From assembly GCA_963377175.1 (NCBI GenBank), contig CAUJNA010001757.1, positions 668,268-732,267 of the forward strand: a stretch of DNA of 64,000 bases, in the 5' to 3' direction. The position numbers and the translations under genes are program-made. How positions within the stretch are numbered: position 1 is the stretch's first letter; each line of letters begins with the position of its first letter. This DNA comes from Effrenium voratum. Lineage: Eukaryota > Sar > Dinophyceae > Suessiales > Symbiodiniaceae. This document shows positions 10,250 through 22,713 of the stretch, piece after piece. The notes under the pieces were generated by a model, which was given only the letters and a program-made list of their open reading frames with translations, searched no databases and was not told where the DNA came from.

Positions 10250-10890
10250 AACATGTAAGTAGAAGCCAAATGACCACCAGCTACCAACTGCAAAGCTGCT
10301 AGGTGAATTCACACGGTAGGTTTTTTGTTGCGGTTCTCATCCTGAAGGACCGAAGGATGTGTGTTTAGATGAATCCTTGCTAAAATGAATATTCTTTATG
10401 TCCCCCTGTTGGTTTTACAGGGAAACTATCACTATTGAGGATATTTTTCCGGGGTACTTAAGCAAATGGAGGTTTGTATTCCCACCATGTACCTGTCTTG
10501 GGCTGAGCAACCGAGCAAGAAATGTATGTCATGGCAAGCCGCCAGCCCCGTGAAATGGAGGTGCCCAAACACCCAAAGTTGGTCTTGGTTGTTCAGTGAC
10601 ACCAATTATTGTTCCCCTTTTTATGGAGGCCAAGCCCCACTAAAAATGCTCATCCCCAGAAAGAGGTCCTTTTTTTTCCAAGGGCACTGAGCAGCTGAGA
10701 TAGTCTTCCGAGCAGGACGGCTTCCGAACATCGAACTAGCACGGGCGAACTGGTGCGGTCACAAGCTTTCAGTAGGATTCGGACCTTCCCAACACTGGAT
10801 TTCGGTGTTCCTGACCCTTCCCTCAAACTAGGCTGGGCCGAGGCGGGCAACGCGAAGCGTTTACAATTAGATTCCCAGGCAGGAACCCCT
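10250..10890. other. No identifiable feature
   Basis: Mixed-composition sequence without tandem structure. It has short open frames on both strands (for example 10466-10690 plus) that show no recognisable motif or splice context. Confidence 0.4.
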
Positions 10891-10894
10891 GCAT

Positions 10895-11075
10895 ATACGC
10901 ATGCGTATCCAAAAAAGATAGATTTTTCAGAATATCTATTAAATATAGAATCCCACAAGCAAACATGTAAACAAAATAGATTCCGTATCTATTTTGGCAT
11001 CGTATCTTTAAAAACACCTCGTATTCAAAAAATCGTAACTATTTGTATCTAACCGTATCTATTTTCAGCACCGCG
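10895..11075. repeat. Degenerate CGTATCTATT repeat, direct orientation
   Basis: An AT-rich island with at least eight scattered variants of CGTATCTATTTT (such as CCGTATCTATTTTGG and TTGTATCTAACCGTATC). The reverse complement of the same word fills 11740-11905. Confidence 0.6.
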
Positions 11076-11079
11076 TCTC

Positions 11080-11735
11080 TAAACTGCTTCAGAACATGAG
11101 GAGTTGGTCTTGCCTTCCAGGAATTGGTTGCTGATGCTGCGCCCGCAACGCAAGCCTCGCGCAGGCAGATCGCTGCACCATGACAATTCGGACTGAGCCG
11201 CGCCTGCTGGCAGGATGTATTTGCAGGCGGCGTCAGCACCATCCGATATCGCGTCAGCTTTGACAAGCTGTGGCCATTGCAGCTGTGACAGAGTTGGTCT
11301 GGCCAGCGATGACACAACAAATTCTGATAAGGCTTCCCGGAACTGGCTCAACCCAAGAAGCAGTGACAGACCCGAACACACTAGCAAGTCAACATCCGCC
11401 CTCATTTTGAACTACATCTATTTGTTTATTTACATTTGCAAGTTATGACCCTCAATGCATTTGCAAGTTACGCTTCGGCTTTGGATGCCTTCCTACGCAA
11501 GTCAAGTGAATGCTGATTGCCAACGCAACAAGGCGAGGTGGCTACCTAACTTACTTGGTGAATCCACATTGAAAACCGTAAGTTAAGCCACCGAGCTATG
11601 TCGACTTTTACCTATCATTTGGCTCATGAGCCAGTTTGGTTGGTCATCTAGCCAATCTGCAAACTAGTCAATCAGTTCGCTCATGCTTGAAGGTCGGCGC
11701 GGAAGTTTGCAGAGGGTTCAGCCTTTGATGGTTGC
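11080..11735. other. Unassigned stretch between the two CGTATC islands
   Basis: The minus strand has an unbroken frame 11405-11079 with normal composition (LLLGLSQFREALSEFVVSSL near its start) that could be a fossil exon, but I recognise no family and no convincing splice pair. The remainder is featureless. Confidence 0.3.
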
Positions 11736-11739
11736 AAGA

Positions 11740-11905
11740 ATAGGTGCGGACAGATGCGGATAGATACGGGCAGTTGCAAACTGGATGCCAATAGATACGT
11801 GCGCAATGATACCTTTTTAGATATTTCAATAAAATGGATACGCCCAGCTATATTTTTGGATGTTAAAGATACGGGAAATAGATACGGCAGGCAACAAATA
11901 TTCAA
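11740..11905. repeat. Degenerate AGATACGG repeat, inverted relative to 10.9 kb
   Basis: Variants of ATAGATACGGG recur at least six times (near 11755, 11762, 11790, 11850, 11870 and 11881). This is the reverse complement of the CGTATCTATT family at 10895-11075, so the two islands form a loose inverted pair about 0.7 kb apart. Confidence 0.6.
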
Positions 11906-12062
11906 TCAAAGCTCAAAAACTTCCGCATGGTCGATATTGTCCAAGGACAAAGCTGGCAAAGGACTGGGTAACGAAAGCGGGAAAAACATGGCCTTGCGCG
12001 TAAAGACGGCTCCTCGGAAGACGCGCAGACCTTTGCTTGACAGAAGCTTTTGTTGATCTCCA

Positions 12063-13362
12063 GACATTAAATGCATTTAAAGCCCGAATCACGAAGCCCG
12101 AAAATGTGATTAAATCCCGAATCACGGATCGCAAAAATATGACTAAATCCAGAACCCTGAATCCCGAAAATGTGATTAATTCCGTTGATTTCCCGAATCG
12201 CGAATCCCGAAAATGCGATTAAATCCCGAATCCAGAAAATATGATTAAACCCCGAATCCTGAATCCCGAAAATGTGATTAAATCCATTTAAATCCCGAAT
12301 CACAAATCCCGAAAATGTGAGAAGTCCCAAACCGTGAATCCCGAAATTGCGATTAAATCCCGAATCACGAAAATATGATTAAATTTCGAATCCTGAATCT
12401 TGAAAATGTGGTTAACTCCCGAATCACGCTTCCCGAAAATGCGATTAAATCCCGAAACTTGAATCCCGAAGATGTGATGAAATCCAAATACATCCCGAAT
12501 CACGAATCCCGAGAATGTGTTTAAATCCCGAACCCCGAATCCCGAAAATATGATTATATCCATTCAAACCCCGAATCACGAATCCTGAAAAAGCGATTAA
12601 ATCCTGAATCCTGAATCCCGAGAATGTGATTAAATCCCGAACCCTGAATCCCGAAAATGCGATTATATCCATTTAAAGCCCGAATCACGAATCCCGAAAA
12701 TGTGATTAAATCCCGCATCACGAGTCACGAACATGTGATTAATCCCGAACCCTGAATCCCGAAAATGTGATTGAATCCCGAATAACGAATCCTGAAAATG
12801 CGAGTACATCCTGAATCCTTAATCCCGAAAGTGCGTTTAAATCCATTTAAATCCCGAATCCCGAATCCCGAAAAAGCAATAAAACCACGAAACCCGAATC
12901 CCGAAAATGTGATTCAATCCATTTAAATCCCGAATCCCGAATCCCGAAAATGTGCTTAAATCACGAATCCTGAATCTCGAAAATGTAATTAAATCCATTT
13001 CAATCCCGAATCACGAACCCCGACAATGCGATTAAATCCCGAAACATGAATCCCGAGAATGTGATAAATCCCGAATCACGAATCCCGAAAACGTGATTAA
13101 ATCCAGAACCCTGAATCCCGAAAATCTGATTATCCTCCTTCAATCACAAATCCCGAGAATGTGATTAAATCCCGAACCATGAATCCCGAAAATGCGATTA
13201 AATCCATTTAAAGCCCGAATCACGAAAATGCGATTAAATCCCGAACCCGGAATCCGAAAATGTGATTAAATCCATTTAAATCCCGAATCACTATCCCCGA
13301 AAATGTGATTAAATCCCGAATCCCGAATCAGGAAAATATGACTAAATCCCGAATCACGACAT
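12063..13362. repeat. 33-bp AATCCCGAATC satellite, block 2
   Basis: Same unit and orientation as block 1. The stretch 12418-12637 is nearly identical to 8594-8812, including the distinctive CACGCTTCCCGAAAATGCG start, which shows a segmental copy between blocks rather than independent growth. Minus-strand frames again show an 11-residue period. Confidence 0.9.
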
Positions 13363-13364
13363 TG

Positions 13365-14605
13365 ACAGCGACCTCCGGATCGCCACTCCTTCCGCCTTCC
13401 TGCGAGGGATTTACTTTCAGCCCGCCTGTCAGCACAAGCCCCTCAGGCTGAGAGAGGCCCAGGTCGCCTCAAACAACCCGGCACAAAAGCAGGTGTGTGG
13501 CTTCAAACATGGGAATGTAGAATTGTGTGTTTTTCTCACATTCTTGTATACGTAAGACTGGGCACAGTTTAAAGCACTGAAAGGGCACAAGTTCATGACA
13601 AACGCACAACATTGCGCGTGTGTGGCCCTTTACGGTGCGATGACACGCACCCTGCATGTCTTGTTTGGGTTTATGCGGACAAACATCCAAAAACACTGGA
13701 CCGAAAGCTGTCAGGCGGCTGAGCTCTCCCAACAACTCCCTCACCAAGTGGAGGGCGTAGGACTCGAACTGCGCCTCTAATCTGACCCCGCACCTAGCAA
13801 TCCCTGCCTCTATGGTTTTCGCATTTTTTCTGGGTGTCCGGATCTCCCAACCTGCGAAAGTGGGCGCGCCCGTGCGGTTGGAAAACTTTCAGTTTTGTGC
13901 ACCGCTTGCAAAAGGCGTCCGTACCCGCAAGCTGTAAAGGTATGGATGGAAATCTTTCAGGGCCTGCGCGCAGGGAACACTTTTGGCAACAAAGGTCATG
14001 AACTGAAGTACAAAAAGGAAGTCCAGGGGGACATCACGTGCACTGAAAGGAAAACCAGCCGGAAAACTTACGACAAATGGCTGTGCCAAAACCTGCATCC
14101 AGTCAAAGGAACACCCTCAGCATTCGTTTTCATACCCACCATAATTCCGCACAAACTGTGACGTACAGGTTTACCAGACCCGCCCGTGCCCTTGAGCCAA
14201 CAGACACTTAAAGTCGGTTTGTTTGCAACTACCTCACAAATAGGTTCCCTCTGGCCTGGCGCTACTAAAGCGAACTGTATTGCATGGATTCGATCTGTTT
14301 CTTGCCAGTTTCCTGCTCAAAGGTACGGTGTTAAGATTCATTCATGTGTGTGTCCAAGACACCAAAAATGAAGAAACTATTCTTATTGCGGCGTCCCTTT
14401 CAACCAACGAAAATGGCTTCGAGCTTCAGAAAAACAGCTGCAAAAGAAGCCCCTCGCAGTGAATGGCGCCATGAACTGCCAAGGCCTCGCGCCTGCGCAG
14501 CCACCGCCACGGCCCGCTGACCCTCCAAGGACTCGCAACAGGCGCGGACCAGACCGGCGGGCATGCGATGGGCGCCTAGCGATGTGTGCAATTTTGCCGT
14601 GTGTT
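13365..14605. other. Unassigned non-repetitive stretch
   Basis: About 1.2 kb with no tandem repeats. Small frames occur on both strands (13747-13469 minus with a LVRELLGELSRL helix-like stretch; 13895-14161 plus). None has a recognisable domain. Confidence 0.35.
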
Positions 14606-14609
14606 CCAT

Positions 14610-15970
<1,361 letters not shown>

Positions 15971-16205
15971 TGGCCATACTGCTCGCGACCGCAACTGCAG
16001 CGGCTTTTCACTGCCATTTGGGATTCCCGAGGCCATGCTGCATTCTAGCGGGTTTTCGCGAATTTCCATGGTCAAGTGACGGATTTTCACGGCCTTTCCG
16101 AAGGATTTTCATGGCCGTTCACAGCAAGCGCGGGCAGACACGGTCAAACTGAATTTTCACGGCTTCACGCCCAAACGGCCTCCGAGCTCGATAACTTAAC
16201 TGCGA
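15971..16205. other. Short spacer with repeated GATTTTCACGGC words
   Basis: Between two microsatellites there are several variants of GGATTTTCACGGCC (16080, 16105, 16150), a small degenerate repeat. No coding signal. Confidence 0.4.
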
Positions 16206-16209
16206 TCAA

Positions 16210-16700
16210 GCAGGTGTGAAGGGCTTGCTTGCTTTCTTGCTTGCTTGGGTGCGTGCTCGCTGGCGCGCGTGCGCTCCTGCTTGCTAGTTTGCTTGCCATC
16301 TTGTGTCTTTGCTTTCCTGCTTTGTTTGTTTCTTTCGTTCTTTTCGTTCTGCCGTCCTTTTTGTACTTATTTCTTGCTTGCGTGTTTCTTTGTGTCTTTC
16401 TGCGTGTATTTCTGTATCTTCTTTGTTCTTAACTTTCTTTGCTGTGTCTTCCATTCTTTGTTTCATGTCCTTGTCTATGTCATCATTTCTGTTTTTTGTC
16501 TTTGTGTTTGTCGTTATGTGTCTTTTGTTGTTCCGTGTTTTTATCCTTAGCTTATGTTGTTTGTCTTTTGCCTTTCTTTCTTTTAGTTCGTTCTGTTTTG
16601 CTTATATTTGTCCTCCATTCATGCAATCTTTCTTTGCGTCTTCGTTTCTTCCTTTCTTTCTTTGTTTGTTCGCCTGCCTGCCTGTTCGTACCTTCAACTC
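16210..16700. repeat. TTTC/TTCT pyrimidine-rich microsatellite
   Basis: The plus strand is strongly pyrimidine-rich with imperfect (CTTT)n, starting with a short TTGC stretch. Phe/Leu/Cys-rich frames are artefacts of composition. Confidence 0.8.
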
Positions 16701-16704
16701 GGAC

Positions 16705-17085
16705 TTACTGGTTGGCGGCTTGGCGTGTTAACAACAAATGCGCAAAGGGCTTGTCATCCGCTCTTTGCTTGCCCGAATGCGCCGCAAGAGCATTCGCAAG
16801 CGTTCGCAAGCCTCTGCAAGCGTCCTTGCATGGAAATTGTTGCCGACTTTGGGATGCCTGTGAACCGCGACTCAACGAACCTTGGCGGTCGCCGCGCCGG
16901 TGTAAGAAGTTTGAGAAGTGCTCCAAAGCGCTGCGCCTGACACGCAAATGACACCAAAAGCTCTCACGCGCTGCGCCTGTACGCCGAGTAAGCTTCCAGA
17001 AGCTTAACACCATGCGCGACAGGGCAAAGAAGTTAACACTCGCGTGGGCTTGGCGTGCAGGCTTCGCGTTCATCCAGGAAATGAA
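16705..17085. other. No identifiable feature
   Basis: Ordinary-composition spacer between pyrimidine-rich and GAAT repeats, with short frames only. A GCAAGCGTTCGCAAGC-like word near 16795 recurs once in degenerate form. Confidence 0.35.
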
Positions 17086-18110
17086 AAAATTGTCGTGAAT
17101 GAATGAACGCATGCACGAACGAATGAATGAACAAATGAATAGAAAGAAAGATATTAATGAATGGGATGAGTGAACTGGATGACTGAACAAATGACTGAAT
17201 GAGGGAAGAAATGAATGAGTGAATGTGGGGGAAATGAAACGATGCTAGATTTCTAGGAATGAAGTGAATGAAACGAACAAACGAAGTGAATTATTTCAAA
17301 TATATGAAGTAAAGGACGTGGCTGAAATGACATAAATGCACTCTTGGATGAGTCAAAGATTGAATGCGTGGCTGGGTGTGTACATGTGAGCACGCACTGG
17401 TTGGCTTATTGACAAATGAATGAATGAATGCAATGAACACATGAAGGAAGCAAGGAGTGAACGAAATGAATGAATGAATGAATGAATGAATGAATGAATG
17501 AATGAATGAATGAATAATGAATGAATGAATGAATGAATGAATGAATGAATGAACGAACGAACGAACGAATGACACTGAATGAATGAATGAATGAATGAAT
17601 GAATGAATGAATGAATGAATGAATGAATGAATGAATGAATGAATGAATGAATCAATGAATGAATGAATGAATGAATGAATGAATGAATGAATGAATGAAT
17701 GAATGAATGAATGAATGAATGACATGAATGAATGAATGACACTGAATGAATGAATGACACTGCATGAGTGAATGAAATGAATGAATGAATGAATGAATGA
17801 AATGAATGAATGAATGAATGAATGAATGACTGAATGAATGAATGATGAATGAATGAATGATGAATGAATGAATGAATGAATGAATGAATGAATGAATGAA
17901 TGAATGAATGAATGAATGAATGAATGAATGAATGAATGGAATGAATGAATGAATGAATGACTGAATGAATGAATGATGAATGAATGAATGAATGAATGCA
18001 TGAATGCATGAATGCATGAATGCATGAATGCATGAATGCATGAATGCATGAATGCATGAATGCATGAATGAATGAATGAATGAATGAATGAATGAATAAA
18101 TGAATGAAAT
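17086..18110. repeat. GAAT tetranucleotide array
   Basis: Imperfect from 17086, then long perfect (GAAT)n tracts from about 17465, broken by CACT, ACGA, TGATGA and single-base indels. Minus-strand frames of His-Ser-Phe-Ile repeats (up to 320 codons) are microsatellite translation. Confidence 0.95.
17996..18068. repeat. GCATGAAT octamer sub-array
   Basis: Inside the GAAT array the unit changes to an 8-bp GCATGAAT repeated about nine times, a local expansion of one variant double unit. Confidence 0.9.
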
Positions 18111-18261
18111 GGTTGGATGAACGAACGGATTAGAGAAAGTGACTTGGAAAAAGGAAGCATGCGTCCCACGAGGGCCAGAGTTGACAATAGAAGAAATGAC
18201 ATGGAACACAAAAGGACTGTGTGAATGAAAAGCTGGAAGACTGAGTGACTCAATGAATGAC

Positions 18262-18385
18262 AAATTGATTGATTGATTGGTTGGTTGGTTGATTGATTGA
18301 TTCATGGATTCATTGATTGGTTGGTTGATTTGTTGGTTGGTTGGTTGATTGATTGATTGGTTGATTTGTTGGTTGATTGAATGAA
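18262..18385. repeat. Mixed TTGA / TTGG microsatellite
   Basis: Alternating short runs of GATT and GGTT (TTGATTGATTGGTTGG) with TTTG interruptions follow the GAAT array. Confidence 0.9.
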
Positions 18386-18432
18386 TGAATGAATGAATGG
18401 AAGAATGAATGAACGAATGAATGAATGAATGA

Positions 18433-18495
18433 ATGACATGACATGACATGACATGACATGACATGACATGACATGACATGACATGACATGACATG
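18433..18495. repeat. ATGAC pentanucleotide microsatellite
   Basis: About 13 perfect tandem copies of ATGAC, followed by short AAAG and GAAT runs. Confidence 0.95.
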
Positions 18496-18639
18496 AAAGA
18501 AAGAAAGAACGAAGGAAGGAATGAATGAATGAAAGAATGGAACGAATCAATGAATGGATGAACGGCTGACTGGCTGAATCAAAGAACGCAGGAATCCAGG
18601 AATACAGGAATACACGAAAGCATGAATGAGTGGATGCAT

Positions 18640-18910
18640 GAATGGAATACACTTTCTCAGCTCCAGCTCAGTACGCGGAGCGCGCTTCCGGAGCTCTAGC
18701 TCTACAATCGCAATGTTTCAGCACAAGTGCAGCAAGCTCACTGCCCCAGCTCCAGCCCGAAAACCGCAACTTTCAGTACATTACAAGTGCAGTGCACGAA
18801 GTACACTTCCCCGCAATCGCAACTTTTCAGCACAGGTACAATAAGCAAGTACAGTTCGCTCGAAAATCGCAACTCTTGAGTAGTTACCTTTCAGCGCAAG
18901 TGCATGGATT
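18640..18910. repeat. Degenerate repeat around AATCGCAACTTTTCAGCACA
   Basis: Four to five loose copies (near 18708, 18765, 18815 and 18865) of a ~55-65 bp unit built on CGCAACTTTTCAG plus ACAAGTGCA. Confidence 0.6.
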
Positions 18911-18974
18911 CTATCATGATGATTTTTCCGCTAAAAGATTTTGGGGTTTGAGCTTCTGATAGTGAAGAAAATGA

Positions 18975-19450
18975 TTTCGAGATTGACGGCCGGGTGCTGG
19001 GAGCATGCAGCGTGGGGTGCTGGAGGCGCTGGCAACGGTAGGGGCGCTCGTTTGCCGCTTGGGGCGCTGGCGGCTGTGCGGGCGCATGTTTGCAAGGTTG
19101 ACAGCTAAAGTGTTGCGAGATTGGCTGCCGTTTGGGTCCTTGCGCTTGAGGCGCTGCTGGCGACGGCATGGGCGCATTTTTGCAAGTTTGACGGTGGGGC
19201 GCCAGCGCTGGGGCAGGATAATGCTGTTTGAGGCGCTGGGGAAGGTGCGAGCGCATGCTAGGGGCATGCGGTTTGGGAGGCGGCATAGGCGCATTTAGAC
19301 TGCTGGGTGCTGGCACGCAATTTGGGGCGCTGGCGCTGGTCTGCCGTTGCGGGCCCCTTTTTGCGAGATCGACGGCCAGGCGCTAAGGGGCATGCAGTTG
19401 GGGTTCTGGCGGCGCTGTCAGACGCTGGTCACAGGGTGCTAGGGAGGCGC
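18975..19450. repeat. Degenerate GGGGCGCTGGCG-rich repeat
   Basis: Copies of GGCGCATTTTTGCAAGTTTGACGG-like words (near 19080, 19168 and 19355) alternate with GGGGCGCTGGCG. The spacing is irregular, around 90-190 bp. No gene is supported although both strands stay open for about 100 codons. Confidence 0.6.
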
Positions 19451-19454
19451 GGGG

Positions 19455-20010
19455 GCGCTGATGCAAATGCTGCACTCCAAGGGCAGGAAGCCCCTCAATC
19501 AAATCCGCAAGTGTCGCTTACACTTGTGCCGGAGGCAAAAACATTCAAGGTTGCTGTTCTTTCAGTTCCGCACCAGGAAGCCTCTCAATTCTACTGGTGT
19601 GTGCGTGTGTGTGTTTTTGGAGGGGGGAGGGGGGCCAATGCAATGCCCCGGGCTTTGTTTATTTTGAAAGTTTGCCCGCAAAAGCACAAATATAGCAAAC
19701 ACAGCTCATGATTTGGAGGCAAGCGGTTGTGTTCTCTCGCATTTCTACTCTGGCACCTGCACGCCGTCTCCTAATCGCTTCGCCTAAAGATGCAAATTGC
19801 AAGTACAAAGCGCCCTGAACCCATGGAGCTCGTTGCTTGCGATATGTTTTCAAGCATTTTCTTTGCGCCTTTCACTGGGTTTTGGCTACCAGTGTCAGCG
19901 AAACACCATAAAGCCGGGGTAGCTGCCTACTTTGGCACCCTTGAACTGCAGGCGGCTGCGCTTTTGCCAAGGCATGGCAAGCTGTAGTTGTAGCATTTTC
20001 TCGAGGTGTT
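19455..20010. other. Unassigned stretch
   Basis: No tandem structure apart from a short TGTGTG/GGGGG tract near 19600-19635. Small frames without recognisable motifs. Confidence 0.3.
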
Positions 20011-20019
20011 GGAATGTTT

Positions 20020-20340
20020 CTGGGTCAGCTGGCGCTTTTTTGAAAATGCTCCAAAGTATTCCAGAATGCTCCAACATGTCCAGAGCGACTGAAGATGCCT
20101 GAAAACACACTGGGCAGCAACATCTTGGAACACACAAATTCACTTTTTGCGCAAGATGATTGATTGTTTTGGGCCTTTTTGTTCCAGAATGCCGCGACAT
20201 GCTCCAACAGCAGGTTTCCAGCTGTCTGGAGCATTTTGGAGCAGCATGCCGCATTTTCGCGATGCTCCAAAAAGCTCCCGGGAAAATGCTACAACCGCAA
20301 CTTGCAATTTTGCCGGTTCTTCAAGATGCTCCAAACTCCA
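20020..20340. repeat. Scattered ATGCTCCAA / TTGGAGCAT words in both orientations
   Basis: The word ATGCTCCAA appears at least six times and its reverse complement TTTGGAGCA at least twice within 320 bp. This gives small potential hairpins but no fixed period. Confidence 0.5.
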
Positions 20341-20599
20341 AAGGGTCGTGCAGAAATCATCCTCAGATTTCAAGTGTCTCCAGAGAGTGTCCCACCCACC
20401 TTGCTTTTGCAACAAAAGGCGTGCGAAAACTTATCCACCACCCTACGAAAACAGCCCGTGCTGGCACAAGCAGCACGCCAAGCTCTGATGTCTAGCTGGG
20501 GGCGATTGTGGTAGGTGGGACGAAGGATGTAGCGTGTGTGAGCGAGCTTGTTTCCAACCGTTTGTTATAGTGATGATTTGTCAGACATGCTCGGGATTG

Positions 20600-20725
20600 A
20601 AAAGCGGCCGAAGTGCACCTATTTTCACACTACTCGGAGCCTGCAGCGACGGCGGTATGTGTATGCAATCACACGCTCGTCAACCCTACATCAAGCTCTC
20701 CAAGATGCAAAAAAACTTTACATTG
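20600..20725 (-). repeat. LTR-like direct repeat, 3' copy of the second copia element
   Basis: From AAAGCGGCCGAAGTGCACC through TCAACCCTACATCA to CAAGATGCAA this segment matches 26826-26965 in the same orientation with few changes, mainly a TG expansion in the other copy. The pair brackets copia fragments, and the outer copy lies next to a primer site, so I read both as LTR remnants. Confidence 0.65.
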
Positions 20726-20739
20726 AGCACAACACTATG

Positions 20740-21295
20740 TAGCTGACACAAACACAACGCCGAGGCGCCTAACACTCCAGGCAAGATTCCATATCTCTGA
20801 GTGAAACTGGGAATTCTCGTTGCTGTGAAAACTGCTTCTGCAGTATGGCTTCAACAATAGGAACCCCCAGCGACTCTCATACCATGAGGCCCTCAACAGG
20901 AACCATTCCAGTTTCATTCGGGTCTGTCCCACCCTCGTTATCCAGTCACACGGAAATTGCGCTTGAAACGCCCACTTCGCACATGAGAAAGCTGCGCGTG
21001 CCAAATTCGCAACACACACGCAGGAAATCTCACAAGTGAAGTCCATTACCGCGCTGACGAAAATGCAAGCAATACAGATGCACGCAGGTCGAGCCACCCT
21101 GGCCTTGTTTGCATGCGCCTGCGCCTTGTCAATCATCTGACCATGCTCAAACCTGACAATTCCAACACCACAGCGCAATGCCAGAGCTCTCGGCGCTGCC
21201 AACGCCATATTGCCCAATCGGCACTGTTCCTATTGCTTTCTGCTCGGGCAACTCCTGCAACCAGCAAAGACCGGCTGCCACGCGACGAACACAGC
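20740..21295 (-). other. Region between RNase H and 3' LTR copy of the second element
   Basis: By position it should hold the end of RNase H and the 3' untranslated part. Frames on the minus strand (21217-20735) are open but not recognisable. No polypurine tract was clear. Confidence 0.35.
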
Positions 21296-21301
21296 CGCGT
21301 C

Positions 21302-21480
21302 TCAGTTTGACACTGTAATTGCACGGGCTGCTGCATTGTCTGCCCTTGCAAGGATTGCAACGCGCCCTTCACGCATGAATGCAAGGTTGTGTTTGTCACG
21401 AGGGTAAATGGCTTCTGAACATCCTTCAACAAACACTGTGTCTTCTGCTTCAGCACTCGAAAGCGCTACTGCTCGCCCCC
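21302..21480 (-). pseudogene. Copia RNase H fragment
   Basis: The minus strand reads RAVALSSAEAE, then VEGCSEAI, then DNAAARAI. This is the conserved VALSS(A/G)EAE block with the catalytic-region Glu, followed by the (D/T)(N/S)xAA(R/V)xI block of copia RNase H, which removes the RNA strand during cDNA synthesis. The frame opens upstream to 21826 but only this part is recognisable. A stop follows at 21302 before the domain would end. Confidence 0.75.
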
Positions 21481-21626
21481 TTCTCGAATGCGATGCACCA
21501 ACGACCGTTGCGGGCACTTGCCCACAACAGCGAGCGCGTTGGCTGAGATGGGCTCTTGTTCGGGATGTGCTTTGGGGACTGTGAGCGAGGCTGGCACCAA
21601 ACCCGTGACAGCGCCCGGCACGCCGT

Positions 21627-22710
21627 GTGTTAAAGAGGCAACGCGAGCAAGATGCGACACCTACTGCGAAGAAAGCCGTGGGGGAGCAAACGTGTGTGAG
21701 ACCTGGAGATGCTTCTATGGACAAATTGCCTTCCAAGCAACTTATACCATTTGGAGAACGCATGAAAATGAAAGACAAACCATTTGGTGAAGAGTTTTCA
21801 TGTAACTTTGGCGTGGGCGAAGACAATGAACTTTCTGCATTTGATTTCTATGGAGAGCAGCCTCTATCAGTTTGGGATGAGGAATTGGCGCGACTTGGTT
21901 AGATTGCAGATTGGCAGATGGGTGTGCCCGTAAGCCCAGGCATGACGAAGACTTTAGCGAGTATCAGATGCTGTCGACTCGCTTGGTCAGAGATTGGCGT
22001 CGACGTGCTCGGTGGCTTCGTCGGTCTCGCTGGGTTGCCCGTGAGTTTCGGTTTGCAGACCCGAACAGAGCGACTCAAGTGAACTGCGCGTGCAGCGGTA
22101 AGACGCTTGCTCTTGGTGACTCAGGGAGCCACCAGCGGACTGGAGACGGCAAAGACGCATACCTTCACGTGAAGCAGCCGCGAACTTGGATAAGGTTCTG
22201 GGGAACGGTGTGGAGCAGGTATATGTCCTGGAGAAAGCTCTGCCAGGGCAACGTGATGCGACCACACGCTGCTTTGACCATATCAATGGAGCAGGGAGCT
22301 GGGCTGGAAAGTTTGCAAGAGGGAACCCAGATGGAAAGCCACTTCTGATGATTCTTCATGCAAAAGATTTCGTTTTGACTGGTTCCGAGTTGGGAGCAGC
22401 TTTGCTGAATCAGCGCATCAGCAACAAGGTGGAAGTCAGCCTTGAGGGACCGTTGTTGGAAATCGGCAGCGCGTCTATTTTCTTGAAGAAGCAATATACT
22501 TTGCTGGGCGATGGTCTCACTGTTAGACCCAACACAAAGCACATTGATGCTTTGGCTGAGGCATATCCTCCCAAGAGTCCTGCAAGAGGAACCCCGGGCG
22601 CCGGAGACCTGGCCAAGGTCATGGATTCGCCTGCGTAGGGACTCGCAGCAGCAAAGCTTTAGACAAAGCCTAGAAGAGGTTGCTTCTGCGCGCGCAGTTT
22701 GCGCAAGCTC
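21627..22710 (+). pseudogene. Copia reverse-transcriptase block, inverted and broken
   Basis: On the plus strand, frame 21627-21902 resembles the acidic linker before RT (EQPLSVWDEELARL). Frame 21911-22348 has LSTRLVRDW and RWVAREFRFADPNR, the N-terminal RT motifs. Another frame has KDAYLHVKQPR near 22153. Frame 22186-22638 has EKALPGQRDATTRCFDH, LHAKDFVLTG, VEVSLEGPL, FLKKQY and LTVRPNTKHIDAL. The order is correct for RT, but at least three frames are needed and the catalytic pair expected as VDD reads AKD (about 22357-22368). It is therefore inactive. It lies on the strand opposite to the flanking integrase tail and RNase H. Confidence 0.75.
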
Positions 22711-22713
22711 CTC

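Noticed and set aside
6412..12672. Ten or so minus-strand frames with an IFGIRDSGFNH period as a repeat-protein family
   Set aside because: The period equals the 33-bp satellite; frames start and stop at random units and no splice or start context supports them.
17291..18494. His-Ser-Phe-Ile open frames up to 320 codons
   Set aside because: They are translations of (GAAT)n and (ATGAC)n microsatellites.
21302..21826. 174-codon minus frame taken entirely as RNase H
   Set aside because: Only 21302-21480 matches RNase H; the upstream part overlaps the oppositely oriented RT block.
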